Shown here piece after piece: positions 10,078 to 20,500 of a stretch of DNA of 64,000 nucleotides. Position numbers and translations under genes: made by a program. The DNA lies in NCBI GenBank assembly GCA_033557465.1, contig CM066033.1, forward strand, positions 1,243,735,523 through 1,243,799,522. Reading direction: 5' to 3'. A model generated the notes under the pieces. That model had not been told where the DNA came from and made no database searches. It saw nothing but the letters and a program-made list of their open reading frames with translations. The first letter of the stretch is position 1; the number at the start of each line of letters is the position of its first letter. The stretch is from Ichthyophis bannanicus. Its lineage: Eukaryota > Chordata > Amphibia > Gymnophiona > Ichthyophiidae.

Positions 10078-11928
10078 ATGGAAAAACCTGCTTCAGGGTT
10101 TAAAAAGTGCACCAAGTGTGGCGGTACCATCTCCGTCACTGACACCCATGAATGGTGTTTAAAATGTTTAGGTCCTGACCACTCCATCACAGATTGTGTG
10201 TCCTGTGCCATGATGTCTAAAAGAAGTCGGCAGAACCGAGCTGCCAAGCTCAATACCCTGTTTCCCTCTGATGCGGCTTCGGTGGCATCGACGTCTTCCA
10301 GGGCTTCTTCTTCCTCCCGTGGATCTCAGGTAACTAAACATAAATCCAGCCGGTCCTCGAAGGGTAGATCTCCTTCTAAGCATCGAGATGCCTCTGGCGT
10401 TGCCCTTGAGGATTCTGCACCGGCAAAATTACCCCGACGGGAGGCTTCAGCTTCCAAAGCATTATCGGGGTTCCAGTATGTTCTAGATGGCTCGGCCTCG
10501 ACAGATCTCCTGGTGCCATGCTCTGGGGTACCGGTGGTCTCCACCGATACCGACATCCAGGCATTGGTGGCATCCATGGACCAGAGAATTCTGGTCATGG
10601 AACGCAGTCTGGCGGCTTTCCTTGCGGCATCGACGCCCTTGGTACCGTGACAGACAACTCCACCGGTACTGGCACAGGCACCGGCATCGGTATCGGTACC
10701 GGTACCAATAGCATCGACATCGGCATCGGTGTCTGCTATACCGGTACCCTGTCCTCCGATGCCCTCCGGTACCGATTCTCCGGTACCGGTTATTCCCTGG
10801 TCGGTACGGGTATCGGGCTCTGCAGGAGCATCCGGACAGACGATACTTCGAGTCCTCAGAAGAATCTGAGGATTCTGAAAGTTCTGTCGATGCAGTGATG
10901 CTTCTTCCAGAGGAGTCCTCCTCCCCTAAACGTAGGATGTCTCCTCCAGAGGGCATGTCCTTCCAAGACTTCATCAGGGAGGTGGCTCGGGGCCTGTCCA
11001 TTACTGTGGCCCCTGAAACAGAGCCAAGGGCCAAGAATTTGGAAATTTTACAATATCCCAAAACTCCTAAGGAGGCAGCTACCTTACCCATTCATGAGAT
11101 TCTATATGATCTCATGTTAAGGATGTGGAAAACACCTCTTACCACCTCTCCTCATTCTCGTAGACTGGATACTATGTATTGATCCCTCCTTGTCCTGGGT
11201 TCCATAAGACTCAGCTTCCTCACCACTCTATTGTGGTGGAGTCAGCTATGAGAAGGATCAGAAGTGCAAAAAGACATGCCTCTAATCCTCCAGGACGTGA
11301 GTGCAGAACCCTGGATGCTTTTGGACATAGAGTCTTCCAAGCTTCCATGCTTGTTGCAAGAATCAGTTCCTATAGTCTCTACATGGGAATGTTCCTAAAG
11401 GAGGTCACAGATAATTTACAGACTTTAAGTCGTTTCATTTCTGAGGATAAAAGACAGGATTTTCTCACTTGGGTCAAACATGCCCAAGATGTTTCTAAGT
11501 TCTCCAACCGTGCAGCCTTTGACTGCTTTGAGTGTATAAGCAGAACCTCGGCTATTGCCATAGGTGCACGTAGAATTGCTTGGCTCCAGGCATCTGATTC
11601 AGAGCTCTGGGTACAAGATAAATTGGGAAATATCCCTTGTACTGGTGAGAACCTGTTTGGTAAAGATTGGCAGGAAAAAGCCAATATAATGGATGCTGAA
11701 AATTCCACCTTGGATAGATTATCCAAGTCCACTGCTGATCCTGTTAGAAAGAAATTGTTCAAGAAAACATCTTTTTCTAAAAAGAAAAGATTTTATCCTG
11801 CTTATGGTCAGCAGGCATCTTCTGCAGGTCAGTTTTCAAGCAAACATCAGCAACCACCCAAAAAGAAGAAAGCAAAGGCTGCTAGGCCTCCACCGGCCCA
11901 GCAGCCTCAGCCTCCTCAGGGCCTTTGA
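10078..11928 (+). pseudogene. DIRS gag-like ORF1, frameshifted
   Basis: The likely start is ATG 10078. The N-terminus carries two CxxC-type pairs (KKCTKCGG, then EWCLKCLG), a zinc-binding module common in DIRS ORF1. A Ser-rich linker and a Pro/Ala/Val/Ser-rich region follow. The first frame ends at TGA 10648-10650. The same frame remains open after it, then the reading moves to a second frame (10895-11182, containing MSFQDFIREVARGLSI). It then returns to a third segment (11179-11928), with HHSIVVESAMRRIRSAKRHA, PPGRECRTLDAFGHRV, a coiled region, and a Lys/Pro/Gln-rich basic tail. At least one in-frame stop and two frameshifts make it non-functional. Its product would package element RNA; that role is known only loosely for the family. 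Confidence 0.8.
10640..10835. repeat. GGTACC/CGGTAT-rich periodic tract inside DIRS gag
   Basis: Dense recurrence of 'ccggtacc', 'atcggtat' and 'accggtac' with near-hexameric spacing. It is read as Pro/Val/Ala/Ser-rich peptide in the gag frame and as Gly/Thr or Arg/Tyr-rich peptide in other frames, which keeps several frames open on both strands. The same 'ggtacc' words occur near the element ends (about 9950 and 15283). Confidence 0.75.
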
Positions 11929-13839
11929 CTTTCAGCTAGAGAACTTAGCCTTTCTGGTTCTGGAGGGACCAGAACCGTCCACCATTCCAGGAAGGTTATG
12001 TCATTTTGCCCCCAGATGGGGGCAAATAACAGCAGAGCTTTGGACACTCTCCATCATAAAGGAGGGGTACAAACTTTATTTTTCAAGCATGCCCCCTCAC
12101 ACAATAGTGAAGCAGTTCAATTCTCCGACCTCTCTCATCAACCTGTTAGGTCATGAGGTTGCCATCCTTCTTGCCCAAGGGGCAATAGAAGAAGTGCCTC
12201 TTCATCAACAGGGCACAGGGTTCTATTCCCCTTATTTTCTTATCCCAAAGAAAATAGGGGGATACAGAACTATCTTAGAGCTCAGAAAATTGAACAAATT
12301 CCTTGTCAAGGAGAAATTCAAGATGATTTCTCTCGGAGCTCTGCTACCATACCTTCACAGTCAGGATTGGCTTTGTTCTCTAGATCTCAAGGATGCGTAC
12401 ACCCATATCCTCATCCATCCAACCCACAGAAGGTTCCTTCAGTTCCTTTTTCAAGGAAAGCACTACCAATACAGGGTGCTTCCTTTTGGCCTGGCCTCAG
12501 CACCAAGGGTGTTCACGAAATGCATGGCTGTGGTAGCAGCATTTCTCCGCACTCTAGGAATATTCATCTTCCCTTACTTGGACGACTGGCTCATTCGAGC
12601 TCCAACACAGTCAGAGGCCAAGACTTCTCTATTCTGCACAATGCGTATCCTTCAGTATTTAGGGCTGGTAATAAACATCCCAAAATCCAGTCTGACTCCC
12701 ACTCAGTCTTTAGAGTTCATAGGAGCTCTTCTGGATACCACAAGGGCAAGGGCCTATCTCCCCCAGGCCTGTTGTCTTCGCTTGGTGCAGTTAGCTTCTC
12801 AAGCAGTGCTAAAGCCTCATCTAACTGCTCGAGAAATGTTGCAATTGCTAGGCCACATGGCATCCACCGTGCATGTGGTTCCATATGCTGGCCTCCACAT
12901 GAGGGCAGCTCAGTGGACTTTATCCACCCAATGGACCCAGGCATCAGGGTGCCTGTCAGACAAAATAGCAAACACAAGTCGCCTCATTTTGTCCCTCCAA
13001 TGGTGGAGGTCCACTCAAAATCTGTTGCTGGGGTGCCCCTTCCAACAACCCTTACCCCAAGCAACTCTCACAACAGACGCTTCTCCAAAGGGTTGGGGAG
13101 CTCATCTGCAAGACTTCTCCACTCAGGGCAGCTGGTCTCCACAAGAGAGTTGTCTACATGTCAATCTCTTGGAACTCAGAGCAATTTTCCTGGCTCTGCG
13201 AGTTTTCCACTCCCTGCTCAGCTACAAGACAGTCCTCATCAGGTAGCCATGTTCTATGTGAATGAACAGGGGGGAACGGGCTCTCTGTTGCTTTGCAACG
13301 AAGCTTTGCGACTATGGGCCCTCGCCAGAGAGCATCAGATTCATCTGTTGGCAGTATATCTTCCAGGCATTCAAAACTCTTGGGCGGACAGACTCAGTCG
13401 AGTTCTCCTTCCACACGAGTGGTCTCTGCATGCAGACCAGGTGACCAGGATATTTCAATTTTGGGGAACCCCGGACATAGACCTCTTTGCAAGTCCATGG
13501 AATGCAAAACTTCCCCGGTTTTGTTCCAGAATTCCGGCTCAGGGAGCTCAGGCCAAGGATGCTTTCCTCCTTTACTGGGGTCAAGACTTCTTGTATGCCT
13601 TTCCACCCATTCCCCTAATTCCCAAAACCCTCTTCAAGCTTCAGAGAGACAGAGGCCACATGATCCTCATAGCACCACATTGGCCATGGCAAATGTGGTA
13701 CCCTCTGCTTCTACATCTCTCTCAAGCTCCCTCCCTGGAGTTAGGGTCTGCTCCAGATCTCCTATCTCAGGAGAACGGGATGTTATGGCATCCTAATCCC
13801 CAGTCCCTGCATCTCAGGGCTTGGTTGCTGAAGGCCTAG
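11693..13839 (+). pseudogene. DIRS pol: reverse transcriptase and RNase H, broken in RNase H
   Basis: The frame 11693-13246 overlaps the end of gag in another frame and then encodes a DIRS RT. It has IPKKIGGYRTILELRKLN, SLDLKDAYTHILIHP, YRVLPFGLASAPRVFTK and the catalytic YLDDWLI (codons at 12575-12586). RNase H follows, with TTDASPKGWGAHL (Asp at 13076-13078) and HVNLLELRAI. The frame stops at TAG 13244-13246. It continues in another frame through 13839 with VAMFYVNEQGGTGS, YLPGIQNSWADRLSR and DLFASPWNAKLPRF. At the junction the usual DN motif before 'VAMF' is missing. A small deletion therefore shifted the frame and removed a catalytic Asp. RT itself looks intact. Confidence 0.88.
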
Positions 13840-14876
13840 ATCTCCAAGATCTTCATCTTTCTCAGCAAGTGAAAGATGTTCTTTATGCTTCCAGAAAACC
13901 TTCTACTAGACGTTCTTATGCTTTCAAGTGCAAAAGGTTTACTATTTGGTGTTCAGAAAAGGGTCTTAACTCCCTTGCTATACCTCTGGAATCTTTACTG
14001 GAGTATCTCCTCCATTTGTCTAATGCAGGCCTTAAGACAAATTCAGTAAGAGTCCATTTGAGTGCTATTGCAGCTTCTCTTAAACCTCTAAATGGACAAC
14101 CTATTCCCTCTCATCCTCTTATAGCAAGATTCATGAGAGGCCTCCTTCTAACTAAGCTTCCCATTAGACCACCTCCGGTGGCATGGGACTTGAACCTGGT
14201 TCTTGGGCAGCTCATGAAGCCACCTTTCGAACCCTTAGCTACCACCTCCTTGAAATTCCTTTCTTGGAAGGTTATCTTTCTCATTGCAATCACATCAGCA
14301 CGCCGCATTAGTGAATTGCAAGCACTAGTAGCTAATCCATCTTATACAAGGTTCCATCATGACAAGGTAGTCCTTAGGACTCATCCACACTTTATGCCTA
14401 AGGTGGTCTCGCCTTTTCATCTAAACCAAGAGGTCTACCTATCTGTCTTTTTTCCAGGACCTCATGCATCAAATGCAGAAAGGAATCTTCATACCTTGGA
14501 CTGTAAAAGAGCTCTAGCTTTTTACTTACAAAGGACACAGCAACATAGAAAGTCCTCTCAACTCTTTGTTGCTTTTGATCCTTCTCATTTGGGACTTCCA
14601 GTCTCCAACAGAACACTATCTAACTGGATTGCTCAGTGTATTTCTTTCACCTATCAGAGTAAGAACCTTTCTCTGGAGGGCCATGTCACAGCTCACAATG
14701 TGAGAGCCATGGCAGCCTCAATGGCTCATCTGAACTCTGTGTCTATTGACAACATCTGTCGAGCAGCCACTTGGGCCTCGGTTCATACCTTCACAGCCCA
14801 TTACTGCTTGGACAAGGACTCCCGCCGGGATGCCTTGTTTGGTCAGGCTGTTCTCAAACACCTGTTCCATACCTAA
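13821..14876 (+). CDS. DIRS tyrosine recombinase, intact
   Basis: A 351-residue open frame overlapping the end of pol by 19 nt. It has an N-terminal SAM-like DNA-binding region (about residues 10-115, including SRKPSTRRSYAFKCKRF). The catalytic domain has the family residues: Arg box ARRISEL (Arg161/162), HNVR (His292, Arg295) and nucleophile in FTAHYCLD (Tyr328). In DIRS elements this enzyme inserts a circular double-stranded intermediate without generating target duplications. The start at 13821 gives the usual length and sits upstream of all conserved blocks. It is the only undamaged ORF of the element, so the protein could in principle still be made. Expression is not shown. Confidence 0.9.
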   Translation: MVAEGLDLQDLHLSQQVKDVLYASRKPSTRRSYAFKCKRFTIWCSEKGLNSLAIPLESLLEYLLHLSNAGLKTNSVRVHLSAIAASLKPLNGQPIPSHPLIARFMRGLLLTKLPIRPPPVAWDLNLVLGQLMKPPFEPLATTSLKFLSWKVIFLIAITSARRISELQALVANPSYTRFHHDKVVLRTHPHFMPKVVSPFHLNQEVYLSVFFPGPHASNAERNLHTLDCKRALAFYLQRTQQHRKSSQLFVAFDPSHLGLPVSNRTLSNWIAQCISFTYQSKNLSLEGHVTAHNVRAMAASMAHLNSVSIDNICRAATWASVHTFTAHYCLDKDSRRDALFGQAVLKHLFHT

Positions 14877-14992
14877 TCAACTCCTACCCACCATCCCTGG
14901 TAGGATGCCAGAGATCCATGGGGGGAAGTGGAGCCCTTCTCAGGGACACACATCTTCGGGGGTCTCTCCCTGGCACCTAAAGCTAGGGAGTC

Positions 14993-15092
14993 CCCATATG
15001 TGATGACTACATTCCTGCTTGTTCCTGGAGATAGCATAGTTACTCACCTGTAACAGGTGATCTCCGGAAACAGCAGGAATTTAGTCCTCACA
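14993..15092. repeat. DIRS internal complementary region (ICR)
   Basis: The left half (14993-15032) is the exact reverse complement of the element's first 40 bp. The right half (15033-15092) is the reverse complement of the last 60 bp with one mismatch. The halves abut at 15032/15033. This is the arrangement by which DIRS elements are thought to template joining of the two ends into a circle. Confidence 0.92.
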
Positions 15093-15169
15093 ACCCACCC
15101 ACCTCCCGTAGGAGTTGTATCTCTCTATCTCTTTCCTTTCCCTCTCTCTCTCTTTGTCTCAGATTTAAA

Positions 15170-15332
15170 ACTCAACTGGAGAGAGGCAGTTGGGAAAGGC
15201 GGGAAGGCAGCACGCAGGCGCTGTGGGATGCTCCCAAAAGCGTTCTGATTGGACGCTGGGGAACGTTCCCGCGCGGGCTCCGTCGGTACCAACGATACCC
15301 ATATGTGAGGACTAAATTCCTGCTGTTCCCGG
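15170..15332. repeat. DIRS right inverted terminal repeat
   Basis: Complement of the left ITR. Beyond it the right end carries about 31 extra bases (15333-15363) not found at the left end. They include the palindrome-like 'cacctgttacaggtg' and are represented in the ICR. Confidence 0.9.
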
Positions 15333-15363
15333 AGATCACCTGTTACAGGTGAGTAACTATGCT

Positions 15364-15450
15364 TTCTGTGGCAGAAAGGCCTGGCAACCTTCTGCTGGTT
15401 GCAGAGAAAACCCAAGGGCTATATCACCAGGAGTCAGAATTCAGTTAATA
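15364..15450 (+). mobile_element. Right half of the 5S-derived SINE
   Basis: 'gaaaggcctggcaacc', 'agagaaaacccaagggct' and 'ccaggagtcagaatt' form a tail like that at 41325-41420 ('gaaaggcctggcaatc', 'aagaaaactcagg', 'ccaggagtcagcattgact'). Tails of this kind end near a 'gagtcgg' type motif and are usually derived from RTE-type LINE 3' ends. It continues the SINE interrupted at 9691. Confidence 0.65.
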
Positions 15451-15599
15451 GCATGCATTGCAAAGGAGAAGAGAGAAATAATAATTACTGTTTAAGATGT
15501 ATGGTGAATACATCAGAACCAGGGATGGATGGAATAAAAACTCCCAAATAAAGAAAGTGCTGGCAGTCTGTGAGGTGGAATGGCTAAATGTGAATCGAT
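15451..15599. other. Unclassified sequence between SINE and CR1
   Basis: Short AT-rich stretch with no features of its own. Confidence 0.3.
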
Positions 15600-15763
15600 C
15601 TACTCTTTCAAAATATACAAAAACTAGGGGAAATGCCATGAAGTTACTAAGTGCTACCTTTAAAATGAATAGGAAAAAAATATTTCTTCACTCAATTCAT
15701 AGTTATGTTCTGGAGCTCCTTGCCAGAGGATGTGGTATCGTAAGCAGCTTAAAAATGGTTTGG
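15600..15763 (+). mobile_element. CR1-like LINE 3' part, left of the L1 insertion
   Basis: The translation contains KIFLHSIHSYVLELLARGCG and IVSSLKMV, the decayed C-terminal coding end of a CR1-type ORF2. The matching 3' UTR resumes after the L1 at 21794 ('tggaggaaaggtccatagg', 'acaggatactgagcttga'). The CR1 copy is therefore older than the L1. Confidence 0.8.
15750..15763. repeat. L1 5' target-site duplication
   Basis: 'taaaaatggtttgg', identical to 21780-21793. Confidence 0.88.
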
Positions 15764-15943
15764 GAGAGACTTCCGGTGGCAATGAGCTGGTGAGACGTGG
15801 TGCTGATCAGCTCCGGGGAGACCCCTAAACATCAGGATTTTAAGCCCCTTATTATAGCGGTGCGGACCGCAAACCGCTTCACGCTACGATCCGGAGTTCC
15901 TAGCTGTGTGGAGTGATGCCTGGCTCGGGTCCCTAATTGGTGT

Positions 15944-16762
15944 ATGGCTTCAAAAATTGCCCGTAAGGACAGGAGTCGGGCTCCGGAGGGCAAGATGGCG
16001 GACGAGGCGCCGACGAGCATTGCAGCTAATCTGCACCAGGATATGGTGGCTGAAATCAGTGCCGCTGTGGTGTCGGCACTGGATGAAAAATTCAGGTCGC
16101 TAGCAGAGCAGATGTCTCAGGTGACCCAGAGCATTGGGGAATTTACTGGGCGCATTGAACAGATTGAGGCCCGAGTATCCACGGTCGAGGACTCCCACGG
16201 AGTGTTGGTTGAGCGTGTGCGGGCCCTAGAGGGCCTTGCGAAGCAGCAGCGAGATAAACCTGACAACCTCGAGAACCGGGGATGCCGGAAGAACCTGCGC
16301 TTCGTTGGAATAGCGGAATCAGTGTCGGACAGTGCGCTTGCAGGGTATGTGGAATCCTGGATTGGACAGACTTTCCCTAATGCAGTGAAAGGTCCGCTCA
16401 AGCTAGAACGCGTGCACAGGCTGGGCCCGAGACAGGATGGGCTGCGCCGGCCGCGTGCGGTCATCACACGGTTTCTTGAATTCCGGCAGAAGGAGGAGGT
16501 TTTGAGGGCAGCCCGAGGGCGTCGTCGGATGCCGGGTGATGGCCCGCAAGTGCTGGTATTTCAAGATTACTCTGCAGCAGTTAGCCAGCAACGCAGGGCC
16601 TACTCAGCAATCTGTGGTCAGCTCTTTGACAAAGGTGTACGTTTTGCTTTGATGTACCCTGCGAAATTGAGAGTTGAACACAGCGGCCGCACGATCTACT
16701 TCACGTCCCCAGGGGAGGCCCGAGTCTTCCTGGAACAGTTACCTGGTGCTTCGGATACTTGA
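15944..16762 (+). CDS. L1 ORF1 protein (RNA-binding chaperone), intact
   Basis: A 272-residue frame with the layout of L1 ORF1p. The N-terminus is short and basic. A coiled coil spans about residues 35-105 (heptads through LAEQMSQVTQSIGEF and IEQIEARVSTVEDS). The RRM-like domain follows, starting at RKNLRFVGIAE and including LERVHRLGP. The C-terminal domain contains RPRAVITRFLEFRQKEEVL, VFQDYSAAVSQQRRAYSAI, FALMYPAKLRV and FTSPGEARVF. In L1 elements this protein trimerises through the coiled coil and coats the element RNA. A second in-frame Met (MADEAP, residue 18) is an alternative start. The frame is uninterrupted, so this ORF may be functional. Confidence 0.93.
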   Translation: MASKIARKDRSRAPEGKMADEAPTSIAANLHQDMVAEISAAVVSALDEKFRSLAEQMSQVTQSIGEFTGRIEQIEARVSTVEDSHGVLVERVRALEGLAKQQRDKPDNLENRGCRKNLRFVGIAESVSDSALAGYVESWIGQTFPNAVKGPLKLERVHRLGPRQDGLRRPRAVITRFLEFRQKEEVLRAARGRRRMPGDGPQVLVFQDYSAAVSQQRRAYSAICGQLFDKGVRFALMYPAKLRVEHSGRTIYFTSPGEARVFLEQLPGASDT

Positions 16763-17521
16763 GCCAGAGAGTGGCTACGCATAGAAGCGCGAAGGGACTT
16801 ATCTGGCTGAATGGTGGGGACATGTAGAAGTAAGCCTGTGGGGGCGGATGGACTGCAGTGCTGTTAACTACAGGGTGAAATATCCTCCTCTAGGTATTTG
16901 TTGAAGTCCTATTTGCCCGGTATGATATTTGCTCTATTATGAGGCTGGGGGGTCTGTTTATGTTGTGTTTTTTTTATGGTTCTTTCCCCCTCTCGCTACT
17001 GTTCAGTGTTCCATGTTACATTGGGGTTCTGGTGTGTCCGAATGGATGGGAGAGTAGAGTGGTGGTAGAGTGGGGTTGGGGAAGTTGGTCTACTGGTAGA
17101 GGTAGTTGGGGAGCGTATGTATTTGCCTGCTGGTTTCCCAAAAAAGGGGGAAGCACATCATGGATAGGCTGGCGGGGGGTGGTTTTGGCTAGTAACGGGG
17201 TGGACCCGGATGCCACTGGAATTGGGTCCCCAAGGGTGGGTGGTGGGGATGTTTGTTGGTGGAGGTGGGGGGCGACGGGGGGGTGACGGGGATGTTGGCG
17301 GCTGATCAGGGGGAGGAGGGGGCTTGGGAGGGACTGGGAAGGGAGAGGGGGGGTAGGGATGGAGATCTGGGGGGGGTTGGATAAGGGTTTGCTCCCACAA
17401 AAAAATTTTCAGGTTGTGGAGTTCTGGGGGCTGGGGGAGGTGCGGATCCTAGGCTGGGGGGGTCTGGACCTACGGGATGCTTTTTCTTTCCTGCAGAAGG
17501 GTCGTTGGTGGCCTTTGGATA
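16763..17521 (+). other. L1 inter-ORF spacer, G-rich
   Basis: About 760 bp between ORF1 and ORF2, much longer than in mammalian L1. From about 17180 to 17470 it is dominated by runs of 3-7 G on the coding strand, which permits G-quadruplexes (not tested). Minus-strand proline-rich frames here are a composition effect. Confidence 0.75.
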
Positions 17522-20500
17522 ATGGGTAAGTCTCTGCACTTTGCTTCCTGGAATGTGTGTGGGCTGGGTTCCCCCGTAAAGCGGTATAAGGTCTTACAAC
17601 AGCTGCGCCTGAAAAGGGTGGATGTAGCTATGCTGCAAGAAACCCACCAGACAAGTGTGGAGCATGATAAGTTAGCTCGTGGATGGGTGGGTAAGGTGTA
17701 TGGTGCTGCTGCAGTGGGGAAAAAGAGGGGAGTAGCGATTCTGATCTCCAAAGTGGTGGACTGGGTGGAGGAGAGGGTGGAGGTTTATGCTGAAGGCCGG
17801 TACGTGTTTGCCTGGGGGACTCTAGATGGAACGAAGGTGGCATTGTGTTCCGTTTATGCGCCTAACACATACGATGCACGTTTTTATCAGTGCGTGTCGT
17901 GGATGGTGTCGACTCTAGAGAATCACCAACTGATACTTGGAGGGGACTTTAATTCGGTCATGGTTGAAGGAATGGATCGGTCGGGATCAGCTGGACCTCG
18001 GGATCAGCGGGGCACGCGGCGCATTCGGGGGATGTGTGAGGGGTATGACTTGCTTGATGTTTGGCGTATTTTGCACCCCGGTGAAAGAGAGTATACCCAT
18101 ATGTCTCGGGCTCATGGGACATGGTCGAGAATTGATTATTTTCTGTTGTCTAAGGACCTGTTTAGCTGGGTAGCGCGAGTTGATATTGGGCCACCAGTCA
18201 TTTCGGACCATGCTATGGTGCTAATGGAGATGCAGCGGCATGCATGTGGCAGTAGAAAGCTCTGGCGCTTCCCTTTGGATTTGGCTAATGATGCTGAGTT
18301 TGGGAGCTACATTCGGAACAAATGGGCGGAATATTCTTTGAACAACGCTCAACATGTGGATCAGCCTGCCTTGTTCTGGGAGGCTGGGAAGGCGGTGCTT
18401 CGTGGGGATATTATTAGTTATCATCTCAGTAAGAGGAAGCGGATGAACTGTAGAATAGTGCAGTTGGAGAGAGAGTTGTCTAAGGCCCGACGACGGCATG
18501 CTCGACTTCGGACTGCAGAGGCTCGGGTGCAGCTGCAGGAGTTGCAAAATGAGCTGGAGTTCTTGCTGGGCCAGAGGGCAAATAAATCTATGCTGTATTA
18601 TCGCTATCAACTGTATAGACATGGCAATAGGGCCGGGAAGTTACTATCTTCTCTGATGCGGGTGGAGGGAGGATCTAGGCACGTGGGTAGCATCCGACAT
18701 GCTGACGGGACTGTCCAAAACAAAGCGGAAGAAATCGAACAGGTGTTTTGCGACTATTATCGGAAGTTATATGAACAGGACAGCGTGCTGCCTGGGGGAG
18801 AGTAGGCTCGCTTGCGGGATTGCACTATGCCGCGGGTGACGCCAGAGCAGCTGCAGGTCCTGAATGCCCCGATCTCTGGGATTGAGGTGCGGCAGGCTAT
18901 TGTTAGTCTGAAAAATGGGAGAGCTCCTGGTATTGACAGGATGAGGGGGGAGTTGTATAAAATTTTGGATGGCAAAGTGGTGCTCCCTTTGGTAGGGTAT
19001 TTTGAGGATTTGATACAGCAGGGGAAATTTCCGTATGAGGCAAACAAGGCTGTTGTTACAGTTCTCCCAAAGCCTGGTAGAGATCCTCTTTCGCCTAGTT
19101 CCTACAGGCCTATCTCTTTGCTGAATGTGGACATAAAAATCTTAGTGAAAATAATGGCAGAGAGACTGGCGGGGGCCCTGCCCGACTTGGTACAGAAAGA
19201 CCAGGTGGGCTTTGTGAAGGGTCGACATGTGGCATATAGTTTGCAGCGGATTTTGGCCTCCATTTGTGCTAGTACACGGGAGAATAGGCGCTCTATGTTA
19301 GTGAGTTTTGACGCCGAAAAGGCATTTGATAGAGTGCACTGGTGCTTTATGTACCAGGTGCTGGAGATCGTGGGGATACATGGTTTTTTTGTAGATGTGG
19401 TGAGATTGTTGTATGCGGACCCGAGAGGGGCGCTTTTAATCAATGGTAATTTGTCCCCCGAGTTTGCGATCCAAAAGGGTACAAGGCAGGGTTGCCCTTT
19501 GTCGCCTCTCTTGTTCATGCTGACATTGGAACCCCTGTTGTGTCAACTTCGTTCCTCAGTGGCGTTTCGGGGTATACGTGTAGGGCAGTCTGAATTTCGT
19601 GTGGCGGCTTTCGCCGATGATTTGCTGGTACATATTGAGAACCCGGAGGAAGGTTTACCGGCTCTATTGCAACTTTTCCAGGAGTATGGCCAGTTTTCGG
19701 GGTTACGGCTCAATTTAGACAAATCAGAGGCTCTGCCGTTGCTTCCGTCTATATCCCAGAACTGGCCGGGGGTTTTCCCCTTGAAGTGGGCGGAGGGCCA
19801 TTTCAAATATCTAGGGATTTACTTGCCCGCGGATCTGCTGACCTTATATCAGCTTAATGTCTCGATGTTGATGAACCATTTAACGGACAGGGTACAGAAA
19901 TGGAAGGATCTTCCACTGTCCCTGGGGGGTCGGATAGCATTATTCAAAATGGTGATTTTTCCTCTGTGGTTGTATGTCCTACAAACACTGCCTTTGCTGT
20001 TGAAGCGGAAGGATCTTAAGCAAATGGAGAGGCAGATAAACCTCTTGTTTTGGAGGGGTAGGCGCCCTCGGGTGCGACTGGCGATTTTACAGCGGTCCTG
20101 GGATGTGGGGGGCATGGGCTGTCCTGATATAAAGCAGTATAACCTGGCTTGTCTATTACGTTTTGTTCGCGATTGGCTGTGGGGGACTGGAGACTATACC
20201 CCGTTAGGGATGACTGCGGTCCTAGTGGCGCCCTTGCAGGTTCGCTATGTCTTGCACATGCGGACTGTGAAGGATATCGATAGGAGGGTGTGGTCAATTC
20301 TGTTGTCTCCGGTGATCAGGGCCTGGAGGCACCTCTGTGCCAAGGTGGGGTGTCGGGCATCTTGCTCTCCCTATCTCCCAGTGCGTGGTAATAAGGACTT
20401 CTTGCCCGGTTTGACTGATCGGAGTTTTGTGCGCTGGGAACGGATGGGTATCTCCACTCTTGAGCAGCTGTTAGAGGGCGATGGGACTATGGTGTCCTTT

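Larger units (their letters stand above)
9692..15363 (+). mobile_element. DIRS-type tyrosine-recombinase retrotransposon, near full length
   Basis: All structural hallmarks of DIRS elements are present: inverted terminal repeats (about 9692-9850 and 15170-15332), an internal complementary region at 14993-15092 matching both ends, and gag, RT/RNase H and tyrosine recombinase in order on the plus strand. The left ICR half (14993-15032) is the exact complement of 9692-9731. The right ICR half (15033-15092) is the complement of 15304-15363 with one mismatch. No target-site duplication is visible, as expected for recombinase-mediated insertion. Gag and pol are damaged but the recombinase is open. 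The element lies inside a 5S-derived SINE. Confidence 0.93.

Noticed and set aside
10483..11091. 202-codon minus-strand ORF in DIRS
   Set aside because: It is the shadow of the periodic GGTACC tract and gag. No plausible domain.
12367..13230. Separate gene in the frame overlapping DIRS RT
   Set aside because: Only the part after 13246 carries RNase H and downstream motifs. The earlier part is an alternative frame of the RT.
17158..17540. Proline-rich minus-strand genes
   Set aside because: They are the complement of the G-rich L1 inter-ORF spacer. Composition keeps the frames open.
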